Part shown: positions 27,053 through 37,824 of the stretch, piece after piece
How the letters are laid out: every line of letters starts with the position of its first letter
Numbering within the stretch: the first letter of the stretch is position 1
Assembly: GCF_030295975.1 (NCBI RefSeq)
Contig: NZ_AP027364.1
Coordinates: 744,001 to 808,000 of the forward strand
Length of the DNA stretch: 64,000 bases
Source of the DNA: Thalassotalea atypica
GTDB lineage: Bacteria > Pseudomonadota > Gammaproteobacteria > Enterobacterales > Alteromonadaceae
Direction: 5' to 3'
Notes under the pieces: generated by a model
Told to the model about the DNA's origin: nothing
Databases searched by the model: none
Seen by the model: only the letters and a program-made list of their open reading frames with translations
Program-made: the position numbers and the translations under genes

Positions 27053-28327
27053 GTGAGTAAAGCAATACAGGCAGTACGAGGCATGAATGATTGCCTTCCA
27101 GCACAAACCAATGTCTGGCAAATGGTCGAGGAAGTGTTACGACGCGTTGCGAGTAATTACGGGTTCGCCGAAATTCGCATGCCGATTGTCGAATCAACTG
27201 CTTTATTCAAACGCTCTATTGGCGAAGTTACTGATATTGTTGAAAAAGAAATGTACACCTTTGATGATCGTAATGGTGACAGTTTAACCTTGCGACCAGA
27301 AGGTACGGCGAGCTGTGTCCGCGCGGGCAATCAACATGGGTTATTGTACAACCAAGAGCAACGTCTTTGGTATATGGGGCCCATGTTTCGACATGAGCGT
27401 CCGCAAAAAGGGCGTTACCGTCAGTTTCACCAATTTGGTATTGAAGCCTTTGGTATTGCAACTCCAGATATAGACGCTGAAGTGATCATGCTTTCTGCGC
27501 GGTTATGGAAAGAGCTTGGCATTAACGAGCACGTCACGTTAGAGCTTAACTCTTTAGGCTCAAACGACGAGCGTAATGATTATCGTGATGCATTAGTTGC
27601 TTATTTAGAGCTACATAAAGATAAGCTTGATGAAGATAGTCAGCGCCGAATGTATTCGAATCCTTTGCGCGTACTTGATAGTAAAAATAAGGACGTGCAA
27701 GCGGTATTAGTTGATGCACCGAAATTAAGTGATTACTTTGGCGACGAGACCAAACAGCACTTTTCAACATTGTGTGCACGATTAGACAGTGCAGGCATTG
27801 ATTACCAGCTAAACGACCGATTAGTGCGTGGTTTAGATTATTACAATCGTACGGTGTTTGAATGGGTAACTAGCAGCTTAGGTGCTCAAGGTACGGTCTG
27901 TGCTGGTGGGCGTTACGATGGCCTAGTGGAGCAATTAGGTGGAAAAGGAACGCCTGGTTTTGGTTTTGCACTAGGAATCGAACGCTTAGTACTTATGATG
28001 ACGAGTCTCGAGAAAGCTGATAATGTGCGGGCTCAAGTAGATGCGTATGTCATTATGCTAGGTGATGATGTTGCCGCAAAAGCCAACATTTTGGCAGAGC
28101 AGTGGCGTGATCAAGTGCCACAGATTAGACTGCAATGTCATTGTGGTGGTGGCAACATGAAGAAACAAATGAAGCGTGCCGATAAATCTGGCGCGCAAAT
28201 AGCCCTAATTTTAGGGGAAGATGAACTGGCCAATAACACGATTACGGTGAAGTATTTACGTGGCCAGCATGAACAACAAAGTTTGCCTATCGAAGAGATT
28301 GCGAGCTTATTAACTGATTTAGTCTAA
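27053..28327 (+). CDS. hisS: Histidyl-tRNA synthetase
   Basis: A 424-residue class II synthetase. It starts [12 protein letters not shown], and carries motif 2 ([20 protein letters not shown]), the histidine motif [15 protein letters not shown] and motif 3 [12 protein letters not shown] Rossmann-like anticodon domain lies at about 330-424. The start is GTG at 27053. It has its own promoter and is followed by yfgM and bamB. Confidence 0.97.
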   Translation: MSKAIQAVRGMNDCLPAQTNVWQMVEEVLRRVASNYGFAEIRMPIVESTALFKRSIGEVTDIVEKEMYTFDDRNGDSLTLRPEGTASCVRAGNQHGLLYNQEQRLWYMGPMFRHERPQKGRYRQFHQFGIEAFGIATPDIDAEVIMLSARLWKELGINEHVTLELNSLGSNDERNDYRDALVAYLELHKDKLDEDSQRRMYSNPLRVLDSKNKDVQAVLVDAPKLSDYFGDETKQHFSTLCARLDSAGIDYQLNDRLVRGLDYYNRTVFEWVTSSLGAQGTVCAGGRYDGLVEQLGGKGTPGFGFALGIERLVLMMTSLEKADNVRAQVDAYVIMLGDDVAAKANILAEQWRDQVPQIRLQCHCGGGNMKKQMKRADKSGAQIALILGEDELANNTITVKYLRGQHEQQSLPIEEIASLLTDLV

Positions 28328-28336
28328 GGGTTAATT

Positions 28337-28975
28337 GTGGAAGTTTATCAAACAGAAGAACAACAAGTAGAAGCGATTAAAGGCTTTTGGAAAGAAAACG
28401 GCAATGCCATAATTGGTGGTTTTGCTGCTGGATTAGCTGTATTTGTAGGTTATAACTACTACCAAGAAGCCAAGCTTGATTCAGAGCTGGCAACTGCAGA
28501 TGCCTTCCAAGAGGTATTAGAAAAAGCGGTCACAGATACTCAAGGGTTTAAGACAGATGCTGAGCAATTCATTGCTGCTAACAGCGAATCCAGCTACGCA
28601 TCGTTAGCCGCATTAGCACTAGCAAAAGAGTCGGCAAATGAGCAAGACTGGGATGCCACTGCATCTCATTTGAAAACGGCGGTTGAGAAAGCACCTTCTG
28701 AAGAAATTAAGGCGTTAGCTACCATTCGTTTAGCGCGAGTACAAATTGAGCTTAGCGAACTTGAACAAGCGTTAACGACGTTATCAGCTCAGGTGCCAGT
28801 CGCATTTAATGCACTGTTCGAAGAAACCAAAGGTGACGTCTATGTGATGCAAGAGAAAAAAGACCTAGCACGCAACGCATTTCAAGCAGCCATAGATGCC
28901 GGTGGATTAACAACTAGCCCTAATTTACAAATGAAGTTAGACGATTTAGCTGTAACCGTAAATTTACCGAAGTAA
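28337..28975 (+). CDS. yfgM: YfgM family TPR membrane protein (periplasmic chaperone/SecYEG partner)
   Basis: A 212-residue bitopic protein. The cytosolic N-terminus EVYQTEEQQVEAIKGFWKEN is typical of YfgM/UPF0070, followed by a transmembrane helix (about 24-43) and TPR-like repeats in the periplasm (YASLAALALAKESANEQDW; KGDVYVMQEKKDLARNAF). YfgM binds PpiD at SecYEG and hands on exported proteins. The start is GTG. It lies between hisS and bamB as in E. coli. Confidence 0.93.
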   Translation: MEVYQTEEQQVEAIKGFWKENGNAIIGGFAAGLAVFVGYNYYQEAKLDSELATADAFQEVLEKAVTDTQGFKTDAEQFIAANSESSYASLAALALAKESANEQDWDATASHLKTAVEKAPSEEIKALATIRLARVQIELSELEQALTTLSAQVPVAFNALFEETKGDVYVMQEKKDLARNAFQAAIDAGGLTTSPNLQMKLDDLAVTVNLPK

Positions 28976-28986
28976 CGAGGCTTAGT

Positions 28987-30201
28987 GTGCAAAAATTAAA
29001 ACAATTAAAACATCACGGAAAAATTGCACTCGCTGTTTTGCTTAGCTCAATGCTATTGGCATGTTCATCAACTGATGATGAAGAAGATGAGAGTATAAAA
29101 GTCGCAGAGCTAACAGACATTCAAGAATTGTTTGAACCCAAAGTTATATGGGAAAAAAGTGTCGGAGATGGTGTTGGTCACTACTTTTCGAGAATCAAGC
29201 CATTTTCTGCCTATGGAAAAATATTCTCGGCGAGCCGCGATGGTGAACTTATCGCGTTAAATGCTGAAACTGGTGATACTGTTTGGTCGATTGATTTAAG
29301 TGATGTAAATGATGAAACTGGTTTTTTTGATAATAAAAAATCAGCATTAGTTTCTGGCGGCCCAATTGCTGCAATTAACAAAGTGTTTGTTGGCACCGAA
29401 AATGGTGAAATTTTTGCATTTGATGCTGAAACAGGTGAAATGTCATGGAGCAACAAGGTCAAAGGTGAAATTATCGCTAGACCGGCATTCGACTCAGGTA
29501 TTTTGGTGGTTAATAGTGCATCTGGGGTATTAAAGGCGTTTAATGCGACAGATGGTGAAGAGTTATGGAAAATCGATCAAGACGTTCCTCCTTTGTCATT
29601 ACGTGGTATTAGTGCCCCGACCATTTCTGGTGGTGGTGTTATTTTAGGTAGCTCTTCGGGTGACCTTACTGTTTACATGCTTGAAAAAGGCCAACAAGGC
29701 TGGACAGCTCCTTTAGGAGAGGCTACTGGTTCAACTGAGTTGGAGCGTGTGGTTGATGTCGATGCAGAGCCAGTGGTTTACGGTGATAAAGTTTATGCCG
29801 TATCGTCACGAGGCAATTTAGCGGCTGTTGATATTAGAAATGGTCGTACTTTATGGAAGCGCCAATATTCTTCATATCGTCAAATCAGCATCGATGGTAA
29901 TACCATTTATCTGACTAACGTGAAAGGCCATGTATTTGCCATTGACCGTATTAACGGTTTAGAAAAATGGAGCAACCTATCACTGACTAACCGCGGTGTG
30001 ACAGGACCAGCAGTTATTGATGACTTCGTGGTTGTCGGTGATTTTGAAGGATATTTACATTGGATTTCTAGAGAATCAGGAGAGATTGTCGCACGTCATG
30101 AAGTTGATGGTAGTGGCATTCACGCAACACCAACTGTGAATGAGAATATTCTATATTCTCAGTCACGTGACGGTGATTTGCAGGCGATTAAAACACCTTA
30201 A
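28987..30201 (+). CDS. bamB: Outer membrane protein assembly factor BamB
   Basis: A 404-residue lipoprotein (lipobox LLAC, Cys at about 26) with an eight-bladed PQQ-like beta-propeller: repeated motifs of the type ALNAETGDTVWSIDL, AFDAETGEMSWSNKV, AFNATDGEELWKID and AVDIRNGRTLWKRQY. It is a subunit of the BAM complex, which inserts beta-barrel proteins into the outer membrane. An Asp/Glu-rich spacer follows the lipid anchor. Confidence 0.97.
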   Translation: MQKLKQLKHHGKIALAVLLSSMLLACSSTDDEEDESIKVAELTDIQELFEPKVIWEKSVGDGVGHYFSRIKPFSAYGKIFSASRDGELIALNAETGDTVWSIDLSDVNDETGFFDNKKSALVSGGPIAAINKVFVGTENGEIFAFDAETGEMSWSNKVKGEIIARPAFDSGILVVNSASGVLKAFNATDGEELWKIDQDVPPLSLRGISAPTISGGGVILGSSSGDLTVYMLEKGQQGWTAPLGEATGSTELERVVDVDAEPVVYGDKVYAVSSRGNLAAVDIRNGRTLWKRQYSSYRQISIDGNTIYLTNVKGHVFAIDRINGLEKWSNLSLTNRGVTGPAVIDDFVVVGDFEGYLHWISRESGEIVARHEVDGSGIHATPTVNENILYSQSRDGDLQAIKTP

Positions 30202-30276
30202 TTGATAGGGTGCTTCGCGTTTAAGTGATTTATAAGGCATTGCCTTTTTAATTGCACTTAAACGGATACTATTTAA

Positions 30277-30308
30277 AACGGCTCCTATACTTAGTGATAG
30301 GGGCCGTT
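30277..30308 (+). terminator. Hairpin between bamB and der
   Basis: AACGGCTCCTAT (30277-30288) pairs with ATAGGGGCCGTT (30297-30308), one G-T pair, followed by a mixed GTTTGTTTAT. It may be a leaky terminator ahead of der. Confidence 0.55.
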
Positions 30309-30333
30309 GTTTGTTTATGTTAATGAGGTAATC

Positions 30334-31794
30334 ATGCTGCCAGTCGTAGCACTTGTTGGTCGTCCCAACGTAGGAAAATCAACATTATTTAACCGTCTAA
30401 CTCGTAGTCGAGATGCGCTCGTGGCCGACTATCCGGGCTTAACCCGTGACCGTCAATACGGGCAGGCGGAAGTAGAAGAAAATCCATTCATTGTGATCGA
30501 TACTGGTGGTATCCATGGTGATGAAGAAGGAATCGATGCGTTAATGGCTGAGCAATCGCTAGCAGCTATTGATGAATCTGATGCTGTTTTGTTTTTAGTT
30601 GACGCACGCGCAGGATTAACTTCAGCCGATCAGTCAATTGCTGAATATTTACGTAAGCAAAACAAAAAAGTATTTTTGGTCGCTAATAAGATTGATGGTA
30701 TCGACGCAGATTCTGCAGTGGCTGAATTTTATCAACTCGCCTTAGGCGATGTACACCAAATTGCAGCGGCGCATGGTCGCGGTGTGACACAGCTCTTAAC
30801 CTTAGCGTTAACACCTCATATTGAAGCGTTAGGGCAAAGCCAAGAAGACGATGAAGAAAACGATGAGTTCGCGTCTGATGAATTTGAATTCGATGAGAGC
30901 ACCATAGATGCACCGCTTGAAAGTGATAAAATCAAATTGGCGATCATTGGTAAGCCTAATGTGGGTAAGTCAACACTCACCAATCGTATTTTAGGCGAAG
31001 AGCGCGTGGTTGTTTACGATATGCCAGGTACGACCCGAGACAGCGTTTATATTCCAATGGAGCGTAACGAACGTGAATATACGTTAATTGATACGGCGGG
31101 TATTCGTCGTCGTAAGAATGTTACTGATGTTGTTGAAAAATACTCAGTAATTAAAACATTGCGTGCGATTGAAGACGCCAACGTGTGTTTATTGATCATA
31201 GATGCACGTGAAGGTATTACCGATCAAGACTTAAGTTTGCTGGGCTTTATTTTGGAGTCGGGTCGTTCTTTGGTGCTTGCGGTGAATAAATGGGATGGTA
31301 TTGATCAGGAAATTAAAGATAGAATTCATAAAGAGCTTGATCGTCGCCTTGGTTTTATTGATTTTGCCCGTATTCACTTTATTTCTGCATTGCATGGAAC
31401 AGGTGTTGGCCATTTATTTGAATCAGTTGAAGAAGCGTTTGAGTCAGCAACTAAGCGTATTTCTACGTCAATGGTCACCAAAATATTAGACATGGCTATT
31501 TTTGATCACCAACCGCCTATGCACAATGGACGTCGCATTAAGTTGAAGTATGCTCACGCAGGCGGCTATAACCCACCGATTATTGTCATACACGGTAATC
31601 AGGCTAAGCACCTGCCGCCATCGTATAAACGTTATTTAATGAACTACTATCGAAAGTCGTTAAAAATCATGGGGACGCCGATTAGAATTGAGTTTAAAGA
31701 AACATCAAATCCGTTCTCAGGAAAGAAAAAACTTAGCTTTACCGAACAGAAAAAACTAGCGCGGGCTACACAAGGCTACAAGAAGAACTCTTAG
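30334..31794 (+). CDS. der: Ribosome biogenesis GTPase Der (EngA)
   Basis: A 486-residue protein with two tandem GTPase domains: first P-loop [14 protein letters not shown] near the N-terminus, second [15 protein letters not shown] near residue 210. G3 motifs are DTGGI and [10 protein letters not shown], and G4 motifs NKIDG and NKWDG. An acidic linker (about 170-200) and a C-terminal KH-like domain complete it. It is needed for 50S maturation. ATG 30334 has GAGGT upstream; an upstream in-frame start is not needed. Confidence 0.97.
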   Translation: MLPVVALVGRPNVGKSTLFNRLTRSRDALVADYPGLTRDRQYGQAEVEENPFIVIDTGGIHGDEEGIDALMAEQSLAAIDESDAVLFLVDARAGLTSADQSIAEYLRKQNKKVFLVANKIDGIDADSAVAEFYQLALGDVHQIAAAHGRGVTQLLTLALTPHIEALGQSQEDDEENDEFASDEFEFDESTIDAPLESDKIKLAIIGKPNVGKSTLTNRILGEERVVVYDMPGTTRDSVYIPMERNEREYTLIDTAGIRRRKNVTDVVEKYSVIKTLRAIEDANVCLLIIDAREGITDQDLSLLGFILESGRSLVLAVNKWDGIDQEIKDRIHKELDRRLGFIDFARIHFISALHGTGVGHLFESVEEAFESATKRISTSMVTKILDMAIFDHQPPMHNGRRIKLKYAHAGGYNPPIIVIHGNQAKHLPPSYKRYLMNYYRKSLKIMGTPIRIEFKETSNPFSGKKKLSFTEQKKLARATQGYKKNS

Positions 31795-31802
31795 TCAAAA
31801 TA

Positions 31803-31834
31803 AAGCAATGAGTCATAGATGGCTCATTGCTTTT
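31803..31834 (+). terminator. Rho-independent terminator of der
   Basis: AAGCAATGAG (31803-31812) pairs with CTCATTGCTT (31823-31832), then TTTT. Confidence 0.75.
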
Positions 31835-31886
31835 ATGGTCAGTTTTGGCTACTGTAAACTTGATTGTAAACAGCTGGTTAAATTAT

Positions 31887-32573
31887 ATGACAGGTCCGGT
31901 AAAGGTTGATGTGTTAAGTTGGTTAAATAAAAACCTCGGGCTACTTCATGCCGGCGCGCCAGTTACCATCGACGTCACTACACCCGCAGGAAAACGCGGC
32001 AAATTTCGCACTACCTTCATTGGTATGGCCCCAAAAGACTATGTACTTATTCAATTTCCAGATGTTAAAAAGTTAGGTAACTTTTCACACTATATTGCTC
32101 AAGGTACCATTATTACCGTTCGTGGGTTAATTGAAGGTCACGAAGGAGCGGTTGTTGCTTTTGCTAGCCCTGTTCGCCAGACACTTCACATACCGTCTCG
32201 TATGATGGTACTTGAATTTCCTAAAGAAGTGACCCTTCAAACCCTAAGAAACAATATCCGTATTGAAACAGAAATCGCTGCTAAAATTAAAATTGGTGAG
32301 GATTATTGGCAAGGGAAGATTGTTGATTTATCAGTGGCAGGCTGCCAAGTATCGCTTTCAAATGGGGATGATTTATTACTGCAAAAAGGTCAAACCGTTG
32401 AAGTCGTTATTGAAGATTTTCAAGGCAATCAAAATTTAAAAATCAATCCAACCATTTGTAGTACCAAGAGTATTTTAAACGGCGTTTCTATGGGCTTAAT
32501 GTTCAATGATGATGCAACGACCAAAGAACAAGTTAAGCGCTTATTGAATCATGTTGTCATTGGCGCCGAATAA
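31887..32573 (+). CDS. PilZ domain c-di-GMP-binding protein (YcgR-like architecture)
   Basis: A 228-residue cytosolic protein. Residues 10-110 form an N-terminal YcgR-like beta domain (TFIGMAPKDYVLIQFP). Residues 115-225 are a PilZ domain with both c-di-GMP motifs intact: R121-NNI-R125 (RxxxR) and D147-LSVAG152 (D/NxSxxG). Such proteins act as c-di-GMP receptors that slow flagella or affect surface processes. It stands between der and the convergent xseA, with no motility genes nearby. ATG 31887 is chosen over an upstream in-frame start that would overlap the der terminator. Confidence 0.85.
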   Translation: MTGPVKVDVLSWLNKNLGLLHAGAPVTIDVTTPAGKRGKFRTTFIGMAPKDYVLIQFPDVKKLGNFSHYIAQGTIITVRGLIEGHEGAVVAFASPVRQTLHIPSRMMVLEFPKEVTLQTLRNNIRIETEIAAKIKIGEDYWQGKIVDLSVAGCQVSLSNGDDLLLQKGQTVEVVIEDFQGNQNLKINPTICSTKSILNGVSMGLMFNDDATTKEQVKRLLNHVVIGAE

Positions 32574-32602
32574 AAGGTGTGGGTTCAATAAGAGTGTGAT
32601 TG

Positions 32603-33928
32603 TCAATTTATCGTTGCATCAACCTGTCCATCACTTAGCTGAATAGATATTCTATCTTTCGTTTTAACCTGATTTACACTTTTCACTATTTTGCCTTTTT
32701 CATTCCGAGTCACACTATAGCCCCTTGCAATGGTGGCCAGCGGACTGACAAGCTGCAATTGCTCAATCATACTGACGAAGTGGTTTTTTTCTTGTTGGTA
32801 TTTGTGAGACAGGCTTTGGGATAAACGTTCTTCGAGTAGCTTCAGCTTTTCTGTTTGATAGTCAATATTTGCTTGTGGTGATAAGTGTATGAGGTTTCTG
32901 CTTAATTGCTGCGGCAGTATTTGTTTACTTTTAATCAAACCCACCGTGGAATTGGTTAAGCGTTGGGTGAGTTCATCAGCTTTTTGTGCTTGCACTACCA
33001 GTCTTTGCTCTGGATGTCTTTTCAATAAGTGTTTGAGGTGATCATTGGCCAAGCGCTTTTGAATGTTGATACGGTTTTGCAGTGCAAATTGCAGTCGCTT
33101 TTCGATGTTATTGAATTTATCAATGATGTCACTTTGATCGCGAGAGACCAACTCTGCAGCAGCAGATGGTGTGGGCGCTCTTAAGTCAGCGACATAATCT
33201 GATAGCGTGGTATCAATTTCATGACCAACAGCACTGACAATTGGAGTAGTTGAATTGAAAATAGCGTGTACCACTGCTTCTTCATTAAAACACCATAAAT
33301 CTTCTAGTGAGCCGCCACCTCGTCCAACAATTAATACATCACATTCTTGTCGCTGGTTGGCTTTTTGAATTGCCAAGCAGATATCTTGTGTAGCGAGCTT
33401 TCCTTGGACAAGCGCGGGATAGAGAATAATATTTGTCGCAGGGCTTCGTCGCTTCAATACGCTGATGATGTCTTTTACCGCTGCACCAGTAGGTGAGGTG
33501 ACAATACCAACCGTATTGATGGTTTTCGGCAATGGTTGCTTGTGTTGCAGGCCAAAGAGTCCTTGAGCATTTAGCGATTTCTTTAACGCGTCATATTGCT
33601 GTTGTAATAAACCCTCACCTGCATCATCCATTTGGTCGATGATCAGCTGAAAATCACCTCTTGGTTCATACAGCGATACCTTTGCTCTAACTAAAACCTG
33701 TTTACCATTAGAAGGTTTTATTCTAACGCGCGAATTATTACCTTTGAACATCGCACAGCGTACTTGTGATTTGCTGTCTTTAAGTGATAAATACCAATGA
33801 CCTGAGCTTGCAGCTACAAAATTTGAAATCTCGCCGCATAACCAAACAGTGTTGAGTTCGCTTTCTAAAATGAAGCGAACTTTCTTAGTCAGTTCGCTAA
33901 CTTGTAAAATATGCTGCTTAGGTGTCAT
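32603..33928 (-). CDS. xseA: Exodeoxyribonuclease VII large subunit
   Basis: A 441-residue XseA. The N-terminal OB-fold (about 1-105) contains VWLCGEISNFVAASSGHWYLSLKD (cited in part) and binds ssDNA. The catalytic domain shows VGIVTSPTGAAVKDII, VLIVGRGGGSLEDLWCFNEE and SAVGHEIDTTLSDYVADLRAPTPSAAAE, the conserved active-site blocks. Long coiled-coil helices (about 260-400) follow, where XseB subunits bind. It degrades ssDNA to oligonucleotides. xseB is not in the window. The gene is divergent from guaB. Confidence 0.96.
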   Translation of the reverse strand: MTPKQHILQVSELTKKVRFILESELNTVWLCGEISNFVAASSGHWYLSLKDSKSQVRCAMFKGNNSRVRIKPSNGKQVLVRAKVSLYEPRGDFQLIIDQMDDAGEGLLQQQYDALKKSLNAQGLFGLQHKQPLPKTINTVGIVTSPTGAAVKDIISVLKRRSPATNIILYPALVQGKLATQDICLAIQKANQRQECDVLIVGRGGGSLEDLWCFNEEAVVHAIFNSTTPIVSAVGHEIDTTLSDYVADLRAPTPSAAAELVSRDQSDIIDKFNNIEKRLQFALQNRINIQKRLANDHLKHLLKRHPEQRLVVQAQKADELTQRLTNSTVGLIKSKQILPQQLSRNLIHLSPQANIDYQTEKLKLLEERLSQSLSHKYQQEKNHFVSMIEQLQLVSPLATIARGYSVTRNEKGKIVKSVNQVKTKDRISIQLSDGQVDATIN

Positions 33929-34040
33929 TTCGAATGTTATTAACGCTGAATTTATCTGCCTTTATTATATCGGTGTTGCTTTGGATTTCGCGCATCTTTT
34001 TTTCTTTTTATAATTATTTTGACTTTAATGAAAATTAAAG

Positions 34041-34069
34041 TTGTTCTATAGGTATAAAACGATTAAAAT
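34041..34069 (+). promoter_or_regulatory. Candidate guaB promoter
   Basis: TTGTTC (34041-34046) and TAAAAT (34064-34069), spacer 17 bases. Confidence 0.5.
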
Positions 34070-34117
34070 GCGACCGCAATATTTCCTCCTGAAACTCAAC
34101 CTTTGTGAGATGTTGCG

Positions 34118-35590
34118 ATGCTACGAATTGCTCAAGAAGCTTTAACCTTTGATGATGTTCTACTGGTGCCTGCCCACTCTACGGTACTTCCTCATACTGC
34201 CGAATTAACAACCAAACTAACCCGTAAAATTAACCTGAATGTACCTATAGTATCTGCGTCTATGGATACAGTAACAGAAGCGCGCTTGGCTATTACGCTA
34301 GCTCAAGAAGGTGGAATTGGTTTTATCCACAAAAACATGACCATTGCAGAACAAGCACAAAACGTCTCTCAAGTTAAAAAATACGAAAGTGGTATTGTTT
34401 CGGATCCTGTGACTGTCTCTCCTAACGATTCTATTTTGGATGTAATCAAATTAGCCAAAGAGCTAGGCTTCTCAGGTTTTCCTGTTATCGATGCAGAGCA
34501 AAACCTTATTGGTATTATTACTGGTCGTGATTTACGTTTTGAAACTGACTTAACTAAGCCAGTATCTGAGCTAATGACTAAGAAAGATGATTTAGTGACG
34601 GTTAAAGAAGGTGCTGAGCGTGAAGATATCCTTTATTTAATGCACGAACACCGCATTGAAAAAATCTTAATGACCGATGATAGTTTTAAACTTAAAGGTA
34701 TGATCACAGTTAAAGATTATAAAAAAGCTGAACGCAAACCTAACGCGTGTAAAGATGAGCTGGGCCGATTACGCGTCGGTGCAGCGGTTGGCGTTGGCGC
34801 TGGCACAGACGAGCGCATTGATGCACTTGTTGCAGCGGGAGTTGATGTTTTATTAATTGATACATCACATGGTCACTCTCAAGGTGTGCTTGATCGTGTT
34901 AAACAAACTCGTGATAAATACCCTGACTTACAAATTATTGCCGGTAACGTTGCCACTGGCGCCGGTGCTAAAGCATTAGCTGACGTTGGTGTTGATGCGG
35001 TGAAAGTCGGTATTGGTCCAGGCTCTATTTGTACTACACGTATCGTTACTGGAGTTGGTGTACCTCAATTAACTGCCATTTCTAATGCGGTTGATGCGCT
35101 GCAAGGTACAGGTATTCCTGTAATTGCAGATGGTGGTATTCGCTTTTCTGGTGATATCGCCAAAGCACTAGTTGCAGGTGCTCATTGTGTCATGGTTGGT
35201 AGCATGTTAGCTGGGACTGAAGAGGCACCAGGCGAAGTTGAGTTATTCCAAGGCCGCTACTACAAATCTTACCGCGGTATGGGCTCATTAGGGGCGATGG
35301 ACCAAAAAGAAGGATCAAGCGATCGTTACTTCCAAAAAACCGATGGTGAAGCAGATAAGTTAGTGCCAGAAGGTATTGAAGGTCGTGTTGCTTATAAAGG
35401 TCCTGTGGCTGCTATCATTCATCAGCAAATGGGTGGTCTGCGTTCATCTATGGGATTAACCGGTAGTGCAACAATTGATGTAATGCGCACAAAGCCTGAG
35501 TTTATGAAAATAACGGCAGCGGGTATGGGTGAATCACATGTACATGATGTGACCATTACTAAAGAAGCCCCTAACTACCGCATGGGATGA
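34118..35590 (+). CDS. guaB: IMP dehydrogenase
   Basis: A 490-residue IMPDH that oxidises IMP to XMP with NAD+, the committing step to GMP. The active-site cysteine is C305 in [10 protein letters not shown], and the flap region is in KEGSSDRYF. Two CBS domains (about 95-205) are inserted in the barrel and are known to sense adenine and guanine nucleotides. It is followed by guaA after 208 bases that include a strong hairpin. Confidence 0.97.
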   Translation: MLRIAQEALTFDDVLLVPAHSTVLPHTAELTTKLTRKINLNVPIVSASMDTVTEARLAITLAQEGGIGFIHKNMTIAEQAQNVSQVKKYESGIVSDPVTVSPNDSILDVIKLAKELGFSGFPVIDAEQNLIGIITGRDLRFETDLTKPVSELMTKKDDLVTVKEGAEREDILYLMHEHRIEKILMTDDSFKLKGMITVKDYKKAERKPNACKDELGRLRVGAAVGVGAGTDERIDALVAAGVDVLLIDTSHGHSQGVLDRVKQTRDKYPDLQIIAGNVATGAGAKALADVGVDAVKVGIGPGSICTTRIVTGVGVPQLTAISNAVDALQGTGIPVIADGGIRFSGDIAKALVAGAHCVMVGSMLAGTEEAPGEVELFQGRYYKSYRGMGSLGAMDQKEGSSDRYFQKTDGEADKLVPEGIEGRVAYKGPVAAIIHQQMGGLRSSMGLTGSATIDVMRTKPEFMKITAAGMGESHVHDVTITKEAPNYRMG

Positions 35591-35734
35591 TTGCTGAGCT
35601 GACGTTTATTACTTCGAATTCTTTGTTGTTGATGCTCACTTACTTAACTAAGCTGCGCGTCTTCGCCTTAAACTAAAAGCAATACTCTGTCAGCTTATCG
35701 CTTAATTTAAGCTATTCTTTAAAAATGTAATTTT

Positions 35735-35768
35735 ACAGGCTGATTACCGCTTTTGATAATCAGCCTGT
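35735..35768 (+). terminator. Strong 12-bp hairpin between guaB and guaA
   Basis: ACAGGCTGATTA (35735-35746) pairs perfectly with TAATCAGCCTGT (35757-35768) around a 10-base loop, followed by TACTTTTAAAA. It lies 30 bases before the guaA start and may be a partial terminator or an attenuator. Confidence 0.6.
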
Positions 35769-35798
35769 TACTTTTAAAATTCTATATAGGGTTTGATA

Positions 35799-37376
35799 AT
35801 GACCAAAGATATCCATGATTCACGAATTCTTATTTTAGACTTCGGTTCACAATATACTCAACTTATCGCGCGTCGTGTACGTGAAATTGGTGTTTACTGT
35901 GAGCTTTGGGCTTGGGATGTAACTGAAGAACAAATTAAAAGCTTTAATCCAACAGGGATCATTTTAGCGGGTGGACCTGAAAGCGTGACGGCAGATAACT
36001 CTCCGAGAGCACCAGAGTATGTATTTAGTGCAGGCGTACCTGTGTTAGGTGTTTGTTATGGTATGCAAACGATGGCTGAGCAATTAGGTGGCGGCGTAGA
36101 AAGCTCTGAGCATAAAGAGTTCGGCTATGCTGCTGTTGAAGTTATTGCGCCCTCTGAATTATTTAAAAACATCGAAGACTCAGTGAATGATAATGGTAAC
36201 GCACTATTAGATGTTTGGATGAGTCATGGTGATAAAGTTTCAGCAATCCCTGAAGGCTTTACGTCGATTGCTCAAACACCTAGCTGTAAATATGCTGCAA
36301 TGGTCAATGAAGACAAGAAATTCTACGGTGTACAGTTCCACCCTGAAGTAACACATACTAAGCAAGGTATGCGTATGCTTGAGCACTTTGTCGTTGATAT
36401 TTGTCAATGTGAAAAGCTATGGACATCGGCTTCTATTATTGAAGATGCTATTGCTAAAATGAAAGAGCAAGTCGGTGATGACGAAGTAGTTCTCGGTTTA
36501 TCTGGCGGCGTAGATTCGTCTGTTGTAGCCATGCTTTTGCATCGCGCCATTGGCGATAAACTGACCTGTGTATTTGTTGATAATGGTTTACTTCGTTTAA
36601 ACGAAGGCCAACAAGTTATGGATATGTTTGGTGATCATTTTGGTTTGAATATTATTCATGTCGACGCGGAAAGTCGCTTTTTAGATCGCTTATCTGGTGA
36701 AGATGATCCAGAAAAGAAACGTAAGATTATCGGTAATGTATTCGTTGAAATCTTTGACGAAGAAGCGAGTAAATTAACCAACGCAAAATGGTTAGCGCAA
36801 GGTACCATTTATCCTGATGTTATTGAGTCGGCTGCGTCTGCTACAGGTAAAGCTCATGTGATTAAATCACATCATAATGTTGGAGGTTTACCAGAAGATA
36901 TGGAGTTAGGCTTAGTTGAACCATTACGTGAACTTTTTAAAGATGAAGTACGCAAAATTGGTTTAGAATTAGGCTTACCATACGACATGCTTTATCGTCA
37001 TCCATTCCCTGGGCCCGGCTTAGGTGTCCGTATTTTAGGTGAAGTGAAGAAAGAGTATGCTGATTTGCTTCGTCGCGCTGATCATATATTTATCGAAGAA
37101 TTACATAAACATGACTTGTATAAGAAAGTAAGCCAAGCTTTTACTGTTTTTTTACCGGTGCGGTCAGTTGGTGTAATGGGTGACGCTCGTAAATACGACT
37201 GGGTTGTTAGTTTACGTTGTGTTGAAACTATCGATTTTATGACGGCACGTTGGTCTCATTTGCCATATGACTTCTTAGGTCTGGTGTCGAATCGCATCAT
37301 TAATGAAATCGATGGTATTTCACGTGTGGTTTACGATATTTCAGGTAAACCACCTGCGACTATCGAATGGGAATAA
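35799..37376 (+). CDS. guaA: GMP synthase (glutamine-hydrolysing)
   Basis: A 525-residue enzyme converting XMP to GMP with ATP and glutamine. The N-terminal class I amidotransferase domain has nucleophile C86 in GVCYGMQ and the His/Glu pair in [10 protein letters not shown]. The ATP pyrophosphatase domain has the PP-loop [13 protein letters not shown], and the C-terminal dimerisation domain ends with [11 protein letters not shown] 35799 has AGGG upstream. It follows guaB, the preceding pathway step. Confidence 0.97.
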   Translation: MTKDIHDSRILILDFGSQYTQLIARRVREIGVYCELWAWDVTEEQIKSFNPTGIILAGGPESVTADNSPRAPEYVFSAGVPVLGVCYGMQTMAEQLGGGVESSEHKEFGYAAVEVIAPSELFKNIEDSVNDNGNALLDVWMSHGDKVSAIPEGFTSIAQTPSCKYAAMVNEDKKFYGVQFHPEVTHTKQGMRMLEHFVVDICQCEKLWTSASIIEDAIAKMKEQVGDDEVVLGLSGGVDSSVVAMLLHRAIGDKLTCVFVDNGLLRLNEGQQVMDMFGDHFGLNIIHVDAESRFLDRLSGEDDPEKKRKIIGNVFVEIFDEEASKLTNAKWLAQGTIYPDVIESAASATGKAHVIKSHHNVGGLPEDMELGLVEPLRELFKDEVRKIGLELGLPYDMLYRHPFPGPGLGVRILGEVKKEYADLLRRADHIFIEELHKHDLYKKVSQAFTVFLPVRSVGVMGDARKYDWVVSLRCVETIDFMTARWSHLPYDFLGLVSNRIINEIDGISRVVYDISGKPPATIEWE

Positions 37377-37413
37377 TTTATTTTTTAAATTAAATCAAAC
37401 GATTTGAACAACA

Positions 37414-37443
37414 AAAAGCCTTATCAAATGATAAGGCTTTTTA
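37414..37443. terminator. Terminator of guaA (possibly bidirectional)
   Basis: AAAAGCCTTATC (37414-37425), loop AAAT, GATAAGGCTTTT (37430-37441), then T. The A-rich left side could serve the reverse-strand small gene too. Confidence 0.88.
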
Positions 37444-37515
37444 ATTTCATGAAACTTATGGTGAAAGCTTACAGCGGAAATCCTTCTTCTCGCTCACCTA
37501 AATTCGTTAAGGCGA

Positions 37516-37665
37516 TTATTCGTAAGAACGTTCCAACCACATAATTTGCATTTTTAAATCTTCTATTTCTTTTTGAGCATCAATAAGTTGCTGTTCAATA
37601 GCTTCATTTTCAGTTTTGTTATCGTCATTCATTTTAGCAAACCCTGTATCGTTACAATCAGCCAT
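37516..37665 (-). CDS. Small coiled-coil protein, 49 residues (SlyX-like in style)
   Basis: A 49-residue reverse-strand ORF with a strong AGAGGTGG ribosome binding site 5 bases before its ATG at 37665. The product starts MADCNDTGFAKMNDDNK and continues with a charged amphipathic helix (EAIEQQLIDAQKEIEDLKMQ, then MWLERSYE) having heptad spacing of Ile/Leu. It resembles SlyX-type small coiled-coil proteins only in general form. The good ribosome binding site and non-random composition support a real gene. The function is unknown. Confidence 0.6.
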   Translation of the reverse strand: MADCNDTGFAKMNDDNKTENEAIEQQLIDAQKEIEDLKMQIMWLERSYE

Positions 37666-37824
37666 AATCCACCTCTTGAATATGTGCTTACACTTGAATT
37701 ATTACATATGAACATACAAAAGTCATGGTTTTGACTAAAAAATACTCGACATTGTGCTGATAAAATTGACAAGAATAGTTAAATTATTTGCTCTAATTGC
37801 AGGCGTTTTAATGCACTGACCAAA

